This document shows positions 50,120-59,718 of a stretch of 64,000 nt of DNA, piece after piece (position 1 is the stretch's first letter; every line of letters begins with the position of its first letter). Position numbers and translations under genes: made by a program. The notes beneath the pieces are model-generated. The model worked only from the letters and a program-made list of their open reading frames with translations. It ran no database searches and was not told the origin of the DNA. This DNA is from Mycobacterium sp. GA-0227b (lineage in GTDB: Bacteria; Actinomycetota; Actinomycetes; Mycobacteriales; Mycobacteriaceae), in the NCBI RefSeq assembly GCF_001499855.1, contig NZ_LQIK01000030.1:248001-312000 (forward strand), given 5' to 3'.

Positions 50120-52081
50120 GTGACTATTTCGCAACAGGTTTCATTCGGCGAGCCACTGCGACCGGGTGTGGTTGGTCTACCGCCGAACGCTCGATTCTCT
50201 CTCGGTCCGCAACGGTACCCGAAGGTGCGTGTCGACCGCGGGGTGGGAATCCGGATGTCGGACGGTGTGATTCTTTCAGCTGACATCACGCGTCCTGCCT
50301 ATCGGCGTGGTGTGGCCGTCGACGAGCCACTGCCGGTGGTCGTCTCTTTGACCCCCTACAACAAGACCCTGTTGACGCGGGCCGCACCGCTCATCGGTCT
50401 GCTCGGGCACTTCGGGCCGGCCGTCTACCGGCTGGTCCCTGGTTCACGACACGGCCGGGCCGGCGGCCGGGAAGTGCTGCGGACGCTCGGCGGCGGAGCA
50501 TTGGAAGCAGTCAGCGCCAACCGCACGCTCATCTCCCGCGGCTTTGTTCACGTCGCAGTGGATGTGCGGGGCACCGGGACCTCGACAGGGCGGTTGGAGG
50601 CCTTCTCCGAACGCGAACAACAGGACGCTCAGGAAGTGCTTTCCTGGGTTCGAGCACAACCGTGGTGCGACGGCGACCTCGCGATGACGGGCATTTCGTA
50701 TCTGGCAATCACCGCTTTGCACGCCGCGGGTCGTCGGCCCGAAGGGCTCAAGGCCGTCTTCGCGATGATGGGATCTGCCGATCTCACGAAAGATCTGATG
50801 CTCACCGGCGGTGTGCAGTCGATGTTCACCATCGGCTGGCTTGCCGCGGTGAATGCAGTGAAGTGGCTGCCATCGGTGCCGGCGCTCGTGCGTACCGGAG
50901 CGCTCCGAAGCTATGTGCGCGACCGGATTGCCAGTCCTGGAACCAGGTTCGGTGACGTCACTCGGTCGATCCTGTCCGATGATCATGTCGAGCACTGGTA
51001 CCACGAAGACAGCGTGATGCGCTGCCCGCGAATCGAAGACATCACCGCGGCGACGTGGCTTCAGGCGGGCTGGCACGACGTCTTCGTCCATTCGGCGACC
51101 ACGTTGTTCGAACGCATGCAGCTGGCGCGCGGGGCGGGCCAACTCGTCGTCGAGGACACCTATCACATCGCGCCGGGGACGGGTTTCGGCGCTGCCGACT
51201 ACCCGCAACGGCTCGATGAGCTCCAGTGCGCATTCTTCGAACGTTGGGTGAAGGGGTTCGACAACGGTATTGATGCCTACGGACCGATCACCATCCGTCA
51301 GCAGGGGGCGGGCTGGGTCTCTCGCGCCGAGTTCCCAGCACCACGCGCCACCGTGCACTCCTGGTATCTGTCGGCAAAATCTACTGGGAGCGCCGACCAT
51401 TCGGCCTACGACGGCTCGCTGAGCGCCAGCCCCGACGAGGCGACGACCGAGGTGCGCCTTCCGCGCCGGCGGCCGGGCATCGCGTCCCAAACCACGAGTT
51501 GGGGACTGATGGGGTTGACCGCTGTGCTCGGCAGCAAGTGGGCGGTCGACGACCGGGGCCACGAGAAGGGCGCAGTGACCTTCACTAGTGACCCACTCCC
51601 CGAAGACATGCTGATCTCAGGTCCCATTAACCTGCATCTTCGGGTCCGTACCCTCGGCATCGACGCGTTCTGGCTCGCCACCGTCTGCGACGTGGCGCCG
51701 GACGGTGTGTCGTCGGTGATCGCGCGCGGTGCGTTGCGCTCGAGCCGTCGTGCGATCGACGAGGATTCCAGTCTGCGCGTCGGTGGCGAACTGCTTGCCG
51801 CACGTCATCCGCTCACTGCCGAAGCGGTGCTTCCGGTGCAGCCCGGGATACCGCACGAGTTGGACATCGACATCAACCCGACCGAGGCAGTTCTGCGAGC
51901 CGGCCACCGCCTACGCGTTGCAGTCGCGCGCACGAGCTGGCCACGGTTCTACCTCACGCCGCGGGTCGCGTGGAAGATGCGCCGCGCGCAAGAGATAGTG
52001 CTCGATCCGGGTCAGCCGAGTCGCCTGGTGCTCATGGCGGCGCCGGCGGATTCCAATGCCGCTACTGATCTCTCGGCCTGA
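50120..52081 (+). CDS. CocE/NonD-type (peptidase S15) hydrolase
   Basis: The 653-residue protein has an alpha/beta hydrolase catalytic domain with nucleophile Ser193 in GISYLA, DVRGTGTSTGR, and a TYHIAPG histidine region. A C-terminal jelly-roll domain follows (from about residue 430). The family hydrolyses esters or amides (cocaine esterase, cephalosporin acylase relatives). AAAGGAG precedes the GTG. It is a second esterase in the monooxygenase operon. Confidence 0.9.
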   Translation: MTISQQVSFGEPLRPGVVGLPPNARFSLGPQRYPKVRVDRGVGIRMSDGVILSADITRPAYRRGVAVDEPLPVVVSLTPYNKTLLTRAAPLIGLLGHFGPAVYRLVPGSRHGRAGGREVLRTLGGGALEAVSANRTLISRGFVHVAVDVRGTGTSTGRLEAFSEREQQDAQEVLSWVRAQPWCDGDLAMTGISYLAITALHAAGRRPEGLKAVFAMMGSADLTKDLMLTGGVQSMFTIGWLAAVNAVKWLPSVPALVRTGALRSYVRDRIASPGTRFGDVTRSILSDDHVEHWYHEDSVMRCPRIEDITAATWLQAGWHDVFVHSATTLFERMQLARGAGQLVVEDTYHIAPGTGFGAADYPQRLDELQCAFFERWVKGFDNGIDAYGPITIRQQGAGWVSRAEFPAPRATVHSWYLSAKSTGSADHSAYDGSLSASPDEATTEVRLPRRRPGIASQTTSWGLMGLTAVLGSKWAVDDRGHEKGAVTFTSDPLPEDMLISGPINLHLRVRTLGIDAFWLATVCDVAPDGVSSVIARGALRSSRRAIDEDSSLRVGGELLAARHPLTAEAVLPVQPGIPHELDIDINPTEAVLRAGHRLRVAVARTSWPRFYLTPRVAWKMRRAQEIVLDPGQPSRLVLMAAPADSNAATDLSA

Positions 52082-52096
52082 ACCAGGATCACTGAG

Positions 52097-52777
52097 ATGA
52101 CGAGCCCGTTCCGCGACCCCGCAATCGCGGATGGGGAGAAGTCGATCTACTCGCTGCGGGTCGACGGCGACTCGACAGTCCGCCAAGTGTCCATTCTGGT
52201 AGAGCATGATGGTGACGCCTACCTGTCGTCGTTCGATGCGGGTTCGGACGACTCGTTCAGGATGAGGGTCGAGCAGCGCATCCGCCGTCAGGACGGCGCC
52301 TTGATCGCGGAAAGCTACCGATCAGAAGCACGTTACGAAGGCCGGCTTGTCTCGCGGGAAGAGGGCTACTTCATCGGAACCCGGCATGTCCAGTTCGGTG
52401 GCCGAATCGACCCCTTTCCGCAAGGGGTGATGCCCCTGATCGGCGGCCTGACATTGATGCGCGGCATCGATTTCCGCCGCGGCCACAAGTCGAAACACGA
52501 CCTGTGGCTTGCCTTTTCGCTCTATTGGCCGCTCGAGGTCAAGGTCGAGAAGCGCACGACCGTCGACGTGGCAGCAGGATCGTTCGATGCCTGGCAGGTC
52601 CGCATGCGACCTGGTTTCGCTCATATCAACGGATTGCTCGACAAGGTGATAGCGGGATTCCTCCCGCCGTTCACCGCACATTTCGAAGCCAGCGGTGCGC
52701 ACCGCATGCTGCGGTTCAGCTTCCCCACCGGTCCCATGCCGTGGAACCCGCGGGGTGTGCTCGAACTGGCCGCGTAG
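52097..52777 (+). CDS. Hypothetical beta-rich protein
   Basis: The 226-residue protein has no signal or membrane segment. It is rich in predicted beta strands (YSLRVDGDSTVRQVSILVEH and KVEKRTTVDVAAGSFDAWQV), like a lipocalin or DUF3108-type fold. That would suit binding a lipophilic molecule, but no family is recognised with confidence. It lies 15 bp after the CocE-like gene in the same operon. Confidence 0.65.
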   Translation: MTSPFRDPAIADGEKSIYSLRVDGDSTVRQVSILVEHDGDAYLSSFDAGSDDSFRMRVEQRIRRQDGALIAESYRSEARYEGRLVSREEGYFIGTRHVQFGGRIDPFPQGVMPLIGGLTLMRGIDFRRGHKSKHDLWLAFSLYWPLEVKVEKRTTVDVAAGSFDAWQVRMRPGFAHINGLLDKVIAGFLPPFTAHFEASGAHRMLRFSFPTGPMPWNPRGVLELAA

Positions 52778-52844
52778 GTTGGCCCGGGTTTTCGGCTCGG
52801 AGGTAATGGTGGTGAGGCGACGAACGCGATGCGAGGGTGGATCA

Positions 52845-53222
52845 ATGCGTCGACCAATGCTCAGGGTGACACTGTCGATCGCTGCAGTCGCAGTGGGCTT
52901 GGGGACTGCGGCAGTGGCGACCGCCAGCGATGGGGAATGCGACATCCTCCTGCGGTCAGCTGATCGGCTGGACAAGACGTTCAACATGGTTTCGGCGTCC
53001 GGAACTCCGCCGTCCGTGGCAGGCCAGATTCGCAGCGCGCTGGCCCCGCTGTTTGGGTTGAGTAGTGCGGCCGCGGTCGACCTCCGGCTGTGGTCCGGCG
53101 CGGTGGCTTCGGATATCGACGGCAGCGACCCATATCGATTGACGGCCCCCGGCCAACTCACGAGCGACCTCGGCAGGGCGCGGCATCAGTTGACTGTGGC
53201 TCGTCAGTACTGCATGGCGTAG
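52845..53222 (+). CDS. Small secreted protein
   Basis: The 125-residue protein has a clear signal peptide (residues 4-30, cleavage near ATASDGE). A helical mature part of about 95 residues has cysteines near both ends (GECDILL and QYCMA), probably joined by a disulfide. The pattern resembles small mycobacterial secreted hemophore-like proteins, but no Heme motif is visible. ATG 52845 has GAGGGTGG upstream; in-frame starts at 52806-52812 also exist. Last gene of its operon. Confidence 0.65.
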   Translation: MRRPMLRVTLSIAAVAVGLGTAAVATASDGECDILLRSADRLDKTFNMVSASGTPPSVAGQIRSALAPLFGLSSAAAVDLRLWSGAVASDIDGSDPYRLTAPGQLTSDLGRARHQLTVARQYCMA

Positions 53223-53512
53223 GTCCGCCGACTCCCGCAGGTGCGCGCGGACCGGGCGAGCCGCCTGGCACAGCCGACCTACGACTACCGAGATGCGTCG
53301 GCGAGGGACGCGGCAGCTTTCGTAATTTACTTTCCCGCACAACGAAGTTCAGCGGCCCGACGGCCAATCCGCGCGCGTGTAAGCGGATGGTGCTGCGGTG
53401 TCCGACCACGGTGGCGGTACAGAAGAGCGCTTCAATCGAGATTGCATTGCTATCTGAATAGTATTATTCTGTCAGTGGGAGTGATCCCGCGCACACGACA
53501 AGGAGTCGATGA
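53223..53512 (+). promoter_or_regulatory. Intergenic region between the two FMO operons
   Basis: This 290-bp gap contains operator S3 near its end. The part from 53223 to 53440 contains no supported gene, only short out-of-frame remnants with Pro/Arg-rich translation. AAGGAG lies eight bases before the SDR start codon. Confidence 0.5.
53450..53470 (+). promoter_or_regulatory. Operator S3 and -10 box of the SDR/FMO operon
   Basis: CTATCTGAATAG (53450-53461) is followed by three bases and TATTCT (53465-53470). It is the exact reverse complement of S4 (CTATTCAGATAG). TTGCAT at 53442-53447 could serve as a weak -35. Confidence 0.75.
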
Positions 53513-54370
53513 ATGACATTGGCAGTGGTGACGGGCTCGGGGAGCGGGATCGGCAGGGCGACCGCGCAACGATTCGCCCGCAAGGGTGCGACGGTGATCG
53601 TCTCCGACATCAACGAAAAGACGGGCAACGAAACGGTCGACGCGATCAAGGCCAAGGGCGGCAACGCCGTCTTTCGCCGCCTCGACGTCGCCGACGTCGA
53701 TGACCGGGAGGCCTTCACCGCATGGACTTGCGAAGAGTTCGGCGTGCCCGACGTGGTGGTGAACAACGCCGGCATCCTGATCGGCGGGGGATTTCTCGAG
53801 CAATCCGGGGACGACTGGCGACGGATGATCCAGATCAACATGATGAGCCCGCTGATTGGGTCGCGACTTTTCGTCGAGCGAATGGTGGACGCGGGCACGC
53901 GCGGCCACATCGTGAATGTTGCGTCCTGTGGTGCGTTCCTTCCGACGGCGCTGGCGCCGTCCTATGTGACCGCGAAAGCCGGCGTCTGGCTCGGAACCCA
54001 GGCATTGCGGCAGGAGTTCGGCGGCAAAGGGATTGGTGTCAGCGCGATTTGTCCGGGTCTGATCCGTACCGGGTTGGCGGGCAACGGCACCAGAGCCGGT
54101 GTCGGTGCGGACGACAGTGCAGAGTGGGCGGCAAAGCTTGGTGCAGCACATCGGTATATCGGACGCTCACCCGACCGGGTGGCTGCGGCAATCCAGCGTG
54201 CCGTGCGGTGGAACATCTCGACTGTTCCGGTCGGCGCTGAGGCGTGGGCCAGTTGGTACCTGTACCGCCTATCGCCGTCATTGGTGCGGGGTCTGAGCGG
54301 TTTCGTGCAAATGCCTTTGGCCGACCGGGCGACGGCCTTGGCAGGAAAGATCTTTGGAGGCGCGCGATGA
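53513..54370 (+). CDS. Short-chain dehydrogenase/reductase A
   Basis: The 285-residue SDR has TGSGSGIG (7-14), NNAG, serine in VASCGAF and YVTAK. Its tail (STVPVGAEAWASWYLYRLSPSL) shows the VPV-x-x-EAW...SPSL motif shared by this island's SDRs. It probably oxidises an alcohol or reduces a ketone; direction unknown. It heads a ten-gene operon and overlaps SDR B by four bases. Confidence 0.9.
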   Translation: MTLAVVTGSGSGIGRATAQRFARKGATVIVSDINEKTGNETVDAIKAKGGNAVFRRLDVADVDDREAFTAWTCEEFGVPDVVVNNAGILIGGGFLEQSGDDWRRMIQINMMSPLIGSRLFVERMVDAGTRGHIVNVASCGAFLPTALAPSYVTAKAGVWLGTQALRQEFGGKGIGVSAICPGLIRTGLAGNGTRAGVGADDSAEWAAKLGAAHRYIGRSPDRVAAAIQRAVRWNISTVPVGAEAWASWYLYRLSPSLVRGLSGFVQMPLADRATALAGKIFGGAR

Positions 54371-55245
54371 AGACCGTGATCATCACCGGAGCCGCCGCGG
54401 GGATCGGCAAGGAGACTGCAAAACTGTTCGCCCGCAAGGGCGAACGCGTGATCATCGCCGATATCGACGAAGTCGGGGCCGAGGCGACCGCTGGGGAGAT
54501 CAAGATCGACGGCGGCCAGGCCGTCCCCTATCGACTCGACGTGAGTCGCGAGGATCAATGGGAAGATTTCGCCGCCTGGGTGCGGGCCGAGTTCACCGCC
54601 GCAGACGTTCTCGTCAACAACGCCGGTGTGATGGATATAGGCGGCTTCGTGGAGACGACGGTTCCGCAATGGCAGCGTTTGATCGACATCGACGTGATGA
54701 GCGTCGTGTATGGCTCCCGCGTGTTCGCGCAGCAGATGATCGACGCAGGCGTGCACGGCCACATCGTCAACATCTCGTCGGGGGCGGCATTTTTGCCCTC
54801 GAAGTTGATCCCGGCCTACAGCGTCGCAAAGGCGGCTGTATTGATGGCCTCGCAGTCGTTGCGGATTGAATTGCGTCGACACGGCATTGGCGTCACAGCG
54901 ATCTGCCCGGGCGCGATCCGGACGGAACTGATGGCGCACGGCGAACGCAACGGCCTGACCGACGAACAGCAATCCGAGTGGCGGGATCAAATGAGAGTGG
55001 TGCAGCAGGGTGTCGCGCTGGCCGGACCGGATCGGGTTGCCCGCGCCATCGAGCGCTCGGTGCGTCGCAACTGGGCCGTAGTCCCGGTTACCCCGGAAGC
55101 GTGGTTGGGGTACTTCGCGATTCGTTTGTCGCCCAGCCTGATGCGGACGGTCACCTCAGTCGCGTCTTTCGACCGGGCCGAACGACTGCTCGGCGTCGCC
55201 CAACCGCTCCTCAATCGTCTGGCGAATCGAAAGGCGAACGCGTGA
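54367..55245 (+). CDS. Short-chain dehydrogenase/reductase B
   Basis: The 292-residue SDR has TGAAAGIG near residue 7, NNAGVMD, NISSGAAF and YSVAK. The tail NWAVVPVTPEAWLGYFAIRLSPSLMR carries the shared SDR C-terminal motif. ATG overlaps SDR A, and its own TGA overlaps the FMO3 GTG (GTGA), so three enzymes are translated as a coupled unit. Confidence 0.9.
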   Translation: MKTVIITGAAAGIGKETAKLFARKGERVIIADIDEVGAEATAGEIKIDGGQAVPYRLDVSREDQWEDFAAWVRAEFTAADVLVNNAGVMDIGGFVETTVPQWQRLIDIDVMSVVYGSRVFAQQMIDAGVHGHIVNISSGAAFLPSKLIPAYSVAKAAVLMASQSLRIELRRHGIGVTAICPGAIRTELMAHGERNGLTDEQQSEWRDQMRVVQQGVALAGPDRVARAIERSVRRNWAVVPVTPEAWLGYFAIRLSPSLMRTVTSVASFDRAERLLGVAQPLLNRLANRKANA

Positions 55246-56798
55246 CGCAGCACATCGACCACGAGGTCCTGATCGTCGGCGCCGGTTTTGGCGGGATCGG
55301 CGCCGCCGTCGAACTCACGAAGGCGGGCATCGACGACTTCGTCATCGTTGACAAGAACGATGGGATCGGCGGAACCTGGTGGGCGAACACGTATCCGGGT
55401 GTGGCGGTCGACATTCCGTCCATCTACTACAGCTTCTCGTATGCGCCACCCAAGAAGTGGACGCGGATGTTCGCACCAGGAGCTGAGGTGCAGCAGTACG
55501 CCGAGCAGGTGGTCGATTCGTTCGGCCTACGCTCGCGAATCAGGTTAAGCACAGCCGTCGTCGCTGCCGACTGGGACGAGGAGCAGCACGTCTGGCGGAT
55601 CCAGCTGCAGTCCGGGGAGACTCTCGTCGCGAGATTCGTCATCGGTGCCGTGGGCGGCCTGGAGGTGCCGAACCTCCCGGACATCGCCGGCATCGACCAG
55701 TTTTCGGGCAAGGTGGTCCACACCGCCAACTGGGACCACGACTTCGATTATGCGGGCAAGCGCATCGCGGTTATCGGGACCGGCGCGACGGCGCTGCAGC
55801 TGATCCCCGAACTCGCCGATGTGGCAGGTCATCTCAGCGTCTTCCAGCGCACACCGATCTGGGTGGCACCGAAGCCGGACTTTCCGATTCCGACGTTCGT
55901 CAGCGCCGCCCTGCTGAGGATGTCGTTGCTGCGGCGCACAATCCGAGCGGCGGTCACCCTGGGAATCGACTTCGGGATCACCGGCATCGGGGTGTTCCAC
56001 GAGCGCGTGCCGTTCCTCGCGGATTCGCTTCGGCGGGGCGGAGCGGTGGGCTACCGGGCGTGGCTGCGGGGCAACCCCGAGCTGGCCGAGCAACTGACGC
56101 CGGCCTACGCGCCTGGCTGCAAGCGGCCGTCGGTGTCCAACCGGTATCTCAAGACGTTCGCAGAACCGCACGTAGACCTTGTCACGGCGCCGATTCGGGA
56201 AATCACCGCGACCGGTGTGGTCACCGAGGACGGCGTGTCCCACGACGTCGACGTTCTGGTGTGTGCCACCGGGTTCAAGGTGATGGCCAAGGGCTACACA
56301 CCGCCCTTCCCGCTGCGCGGCGTCGACGGCCTGGACATCGGAGAATTCTTCCACGACAACCGCTTCCAGGCTTACCAGGGTGTTTCGGTGCCGAAGTTCC
56401 CGAACAGCTTCCTGATCACCGGCCCTTACGGGTTCGCCGCCGGGTCGTACATCGCCATGATCGAATGCACCAGCCGGCACGCGGCGCGCGCGATCACCGA
56501 GGCGCGGCGGCGCGAGGCCACGCGTGTGGAGATCAAGCAGCAACCCCACGATGCCTACTACAACAAGAGTCGGCGGCGCGCCCTGCAGACGTTGTGGCTG
56601 TCCCCGGCCTGCGAAGGTTCCAACACGTACTACGTGAACTACCAGGGCGATCCCGCCGCCATCCGCCCGAGCACGCACCTCGAGATGTGGTGGGGAAACA
56701 AGCATTTCCCGCTCGATCACTACGCATACTCGCGCCTTCGCCCGGGACGCTGGCGGGACACTGAACTCGAGCTCGTCCCCGCTGGCGCCGTGGGCTGA
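55242..56798 (+). CDS. Baeyer-Villiger monooxygenase (flavin monooxygenase 3)
   Basis: The 518-residue protein has GAGFGG at 13-18 and a complete BVMO fingerprint FSGKVVHTANWD (154-165) with His160, plus NADPH site GTGATALQ. It is the best BVMO of the four. GTG 55242 is chosen from the four-base overlap; the open frame runs upstream without meaning. The C-terminus (NTYYVNYQG, FPLDHYAYSR) is close to FMO2. Confidence 0.94.
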   Translation: MTQHIDHEVLIVGAGFGGIGAAVELTKAGIDDFVIVDKNDGIGGTWWANTYPGVAVDIPSIYYSFSYAPPKKWTRMFAPGAEVQQYAEQVVDSFGLRSRIRLSTAVVAADWDEEQHVWRIQLQSGETLVARFVIGAVGGLEVPNLPDIAGIDQFSGKVVHTANWDHDFDYAGKRIAVIGTGATALQLIPELADVAGHLSVFQRTPIWVAPKPDFPIPTFVSAALLRMSLLRRTIRAAVTLGIDFGITGIGVFHERVPFLADSLRRGGAVGYRAWLRGNPELAEQLTPAYAPGCKRPSVSNRYLKTFAEPHVDLVTAPIREITATGVVTEDGVSHDVDVLVCATGFKVMAKGYTPPFPLRGVDGLDIGEFFHDNRFQAYQGVSVPKFPNSFLITGPYGFAAGSYIAMIECTSRHAARAITEARRREATRVEIKQQPHDAYYNKSRRRALQTLWLSPACEGSNTYYVNYQGDPAAIRPSTHLEMWWGNKHFPLDHYAYSRLRPGRWRDTELELVPAGAVG

Positions 56799-56822
56799 CC
56801 TGAGACGATCCCAGGAGAAACT

Positions 56823-57776
56823 GTGAAGCTCAACCGCCTGCAACCCAAGCTCGTCGTCGTCACCGGCGCCGGCAGCGGCATCGGACGCGCTACGGCGATC
56901 AGATTCGCGATGAACGGCGCGCACGTCGTCGTCTCGGACATCGACCTCGACGCCGCCGAGGTGACCACCGAAACGATTCGGGCCAAGGGCCATTCGGCGT
57001 CGGCGGCGCGGCTGGACGTGACCGACCCGGATGCGTGGGAGTCGTTCGCCAACGACGTGCGGCAGGAGTTCGGGGTCGCCGACGTCCTGGTCAACAACGC
57101 AGGCATCGGCGTCGGCGGCGCCTTCCTGGACCTGACGCCTGAGGCGTGGGACCGCCAGCTTGGTCCCAACCTGATGGGGGTTGTGTACGGCTGCCGCGTG
57201 TTCGGTAAGCAGATGGTGGAGCGCGGCCAGGGCGGTCACATCGTCAACATCGCCTCGGCCGCCTCTTACATTCCGCTCGCCGGCGGGTCCGCGTACTGCG
57301 TCTCGAAGATCGGGGTCAGGATGCTCACCGAATGCTTGCGAGTTGAACTGGGTCCCAAGGCAATCGGCGTCAGCGCCATCTGCCCGGGTTTGATCAACAC
57401 CAACATCGGCAACAACGGTGAGACGGTCGGACTGGATGCCGAGTTGATCGACCGCGGCAAGGACGTCTTGCAACAGGTCCGTGACTTTGTCGCGAAGCTG
57501 CCGGTCCAGCCGCTCAGCCCGGACCTCGTCGCTCGCGCCGCCGTCCGAGCGGTGCGGTTGGACCTGAACGTGGTGCCCGTTCGCACCGAAGCCTGGCTGT
57601 TCTACGGGTTGTCCCGGACGGCGCCATCGCTCACCAGGATGATTACCCGTCAGTTCCCGCCGTCCAGACTGCAGGCCTCACTCGCTCGACTGTTGACCTT
57701 GATCGACCGCAACGACAGGGAGAACGACGTGACCATCGAAAGCCACTTTCCGACAGCCGAGTCCGTCTCATCCTGA
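56823..57776 (+). CDS. Short-chain dehydrogenase/reductase C
   Basis: The 317-residue SDR has TGAGSGIG (14-21), NNAGIGVGG, NIASAASY and YCVSK. The tail contains NVVPVRTEAWLFYGLSRTAPSL and ends TIESHFPTAESVSS. It is a close paralogue of SDR D (58717); most residues to about position 295 are identical. AGGAGA precedes the GTG. Confidence 0.9.
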   Translation: MKLNRLQPKLVVVTGAGSGIGRATAIRFAMNGAHVVVSDIDLDAAEVTTETIRAKGHSASAARLDVTDPDAWESFANDVRQEFGVADVLVNNAGIGVGGAFLDLTPEAWDRQLGPNLMGVVYGCRVFGKQMVERGQGGHIVNIASAASYIPLAGGSAYCVSKIGVRMLTECLRVELGPKAIGVSAICPGLINTNIGNNGETVGLDAELIDRGKDVLQQVRDFVAKLPVQPLSPDLVARAAVRAVRLDLNVVPVRTEAWLFYGLSRTAPSLTRMITRQFPPSRLQASLARLLTLIDRNDRENDVTIESHFPTAESVSS

Positions 57777-57791
57777 CGAAGGGGATCGACC

Positions 57792-58706
57792 ATGGGTATG
57801 GCCATGAACATCTTGCAGAAGAACGCCAACCGGGTTCGTAGTGAGCTGAGCTTGGTGCCGCCGAAGGTGCGACGGGTCCGGTTCCCCTTCGGTGAAGAGA
57901 AGCCGATGGATCACTTCTTCGCCAACGGCAACATCGCTCTGAGCCACCTAGCCGCAGTGATTTCGGGACTTTTTCCGACGGGAGAGGACTCGCTGATCCG
58001 GTCAGCGCGCAGGTTCAGCGGTGAGATCGACGATCCGGTGATGAAGAAGCGGGTTGCGGGCTTCATCGGCCAGGAGTCCACGCACGGCCAAGAGCACAAT
58101 CGACTGAACCAAACGATCCACGAGATGGGCACCTACCCGATCGCCTCCTGGCTCTTCACCAGGGAAGAATTCCTGGAAAGGACATACACCCGGCTCGAAG
58201 AATTCGCGGGCCGGATGTTGCACCTGGGCTTCATGGCGATGCTCGAGCACGGCACCGCCACGGCGACGCGACGCTTGTTGACCAGCGAGGAATTGCAGTC
58301 GATGCTAACGGATCCCAACGTGCGAGGGATCCTCAATTGGCATGCTCTGGAAGAGCTGGAACACAAGTCGGTGTTGTTCGACCTGTACCAACACAAGGGT
58401 GGATCTGAGTTGGTGCGCGTCGTGGTTGTGGGTCTGCCCACGGTGTTGTTGTTCTACCCGTTCCTGTTCGGTCTCACCCTGGCCTCGGCACTTGGCGATC
58501 CCGCCGCGCGGCGGCAACCGATGAAGTTCCTGCGGGATCTGATCAGTGTGCTCCGTGGACCGCTCGGACCGGGGGTGATCCTCGAGCTCGGTGAATTCCT
58601 GAAGCCGGGTTGGCATCCCGACGACATCGACACCGAAGACCTGGTCCAGGAGTGGCAACTGAAGTTGTTCGGCGCCAACGGCGATCTGGTGGATCGCGTC
58701 CGATGA
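57792..58706 (+). CDS. PF10118-type predicted metal-dependent hydrolase
   Basis: The 304-residue protein has likely metal ligands in QESTHGQEH (94-102), LEHG (151-154) and WHALEELEHK (183-192). The E/H pattern suggests a ferritin-like diiron or zinc site. Two hydrophobic stretches (about 205-235) suggest membrane contact. The last 30 residues (275-304) recur exactly in the mini-protein at 61282. The substrate is unknown. It lies between the duplicated SDRs. Confidence 0.85.
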   Translation: MGMAMNILQKNANRVRSELSLVPPKVRRVRFPFGEEKPMDHFFANGNIALSHLAAVISGLFPTGEDSLIRSARRFSGEIDDPVMKKRVAGFIGQESTHGQEHNRLNQTIHEMGTYPIASWLFTREEFLERTYTRLEEFAGRMLHLGFMAMLEHGTATATRRLLTSEELQSMLTDPNVRGILNWHALEELEHKSVLFDLYQHKGGSELVRVVVVGLPTVLLFYPFLFGLTLASALGDPAARRQPMKFLRDLISVLRGPLGPGVILELGEFLKPGWHPDDIDTEDLVQEWQLKLFGANGDLVDRVR

Positions 58707-58716
58707 GGAGACAACC

Positions 58717-59718
58717 GTGAAGCTCAACCGCCTGCAACCCAAGCTCGTCGTTGTCACCGGTGCCGGTAGCGGCATCGGCCGCGCGACCGCGATCAGATTC
58801 GCCAAGCGCGGCGCCCACGTGGTGGCGTCCGATATCGACCTCGCCGCAGCCGAGGTGACCACCGAAACGATTCGGGCCAATGGCCATTCGGCGTCGGCGG
58901 CCCGGCTGGACGTGACCGACCCGGATGCGTGGGAGTCGTTCGCCGATGGCGTGCGCGAGGAATTCGGCGTCGCCGACGTTCTGGTCAACAATGCCGGCAT
59001 CGTGGTTGCCGGTGACTTCCTCGACATGACGGCTGAGGCGTGGGACCGCCAACTTGGTCCTAACCTGACGGGGGTCGTCCACGGCTGCCGCGTGTTCGGC
59101 AGGCAGATGGTCGCGCGCGGCGAAGGCGGTCACATCGTCAACATCGCGTCCGCGGCCTCCTACGCGCCTTTGCCCGGAGCGTCCGCGTACTGCGTCTCGA
59201 AGGCCGGCGTCAGGATGCTCACCGAGTGTCTTCGAGTCGAGCTGGGCCCCAGAGGAATCGGGGTCAGCGCCGTCTGCCCCGGGGTGATCAACACCAACCT
59301 GTTCAAGAACGCGGACACGGTCGGAATCGACGCCGACCTGATCGGTCAGGGCAAGGACGTCCTGCAGCAGGCCCGTGACTTTGCTGCGAAACTGCCGGTC
59401 CAGCCGCTCAGCCCGGACCTCGTCGCACGCGCCGCGGTCAGGGCGGTGCGCTTTGACCTCAATGTTGTGCCGGTGCGGACCGAAGCCTGGCTGACTTACG
59501 GATTGACGCGGGTGGCGCCGTCGCTCACCAGGGCGATCGTGCGGCAGTTCCCGGTCTCCCGGCTGGAGGCCGGTGGAGCTCGGCTCCTGACCCTGCTCAA
59601 TCGCGACCGCGATGCAGCCGGAGAACCATCGAGGTGCGGATCTACGACGCCGACGGCGAGCTTGTCGACACATCGGTGCAACCCAATGAAGGGAAGACGG
59701 CATGACGCAGGCAATTAG
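58717..59718 (+). CDS. Short-chain dehydrogenase/reductase D (probable C-terminal frameshift)
   Basis: The 333-residue paralogue of SDR C shares TGAGSGIG, NNAG, NIASAASY and YCVSK. From about residue 304 the reading is out of register. In the next frame the codons give TIEVRIYDADGELVDTSV and end at a TGA overlapping the FMO4 ATG (59702-59705). Compared with SDR C the gene is one base shorter between LLTL and the TIE motif. The catalytic core is intact, so the enzyme may still work. Confidence 0.85.
   Translation: MKLNRLQPKLVVVTGAGSGIGRATAIRFAKRGAHVVASDIDLAAAEVTTETIRANGHSASAARLDVTDPDAWESFADGVREEFGVADVLVNNAGIVVAGDFLDMTAEAWDRQLGPNLTGVVHGCRVFGRQMVARGEGGHIVNIASAASYAPLPGASAYCVSKAGVRMLTECLRVELGPRGIGVSAVCPGVINTNLFKNADTVGIDADLIGQGKDVLQQARDFAAKLPVQPLSPDLVARAAVRAVRFDLNVVPVRTEAWLTYGLTRVAPSLTRAIVRQFPVSRLEAGGARLLTLLNRDRDAAGEPSRCGSTTPTASLSTHRCNPMKGRRHDAGN

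Noticed and set aside
55545..57473. 642-codon frame antisense to FMO3 and SDR C
   Set aside because: Antisense to recognised enzymes, no motif, composition typical of shadows.
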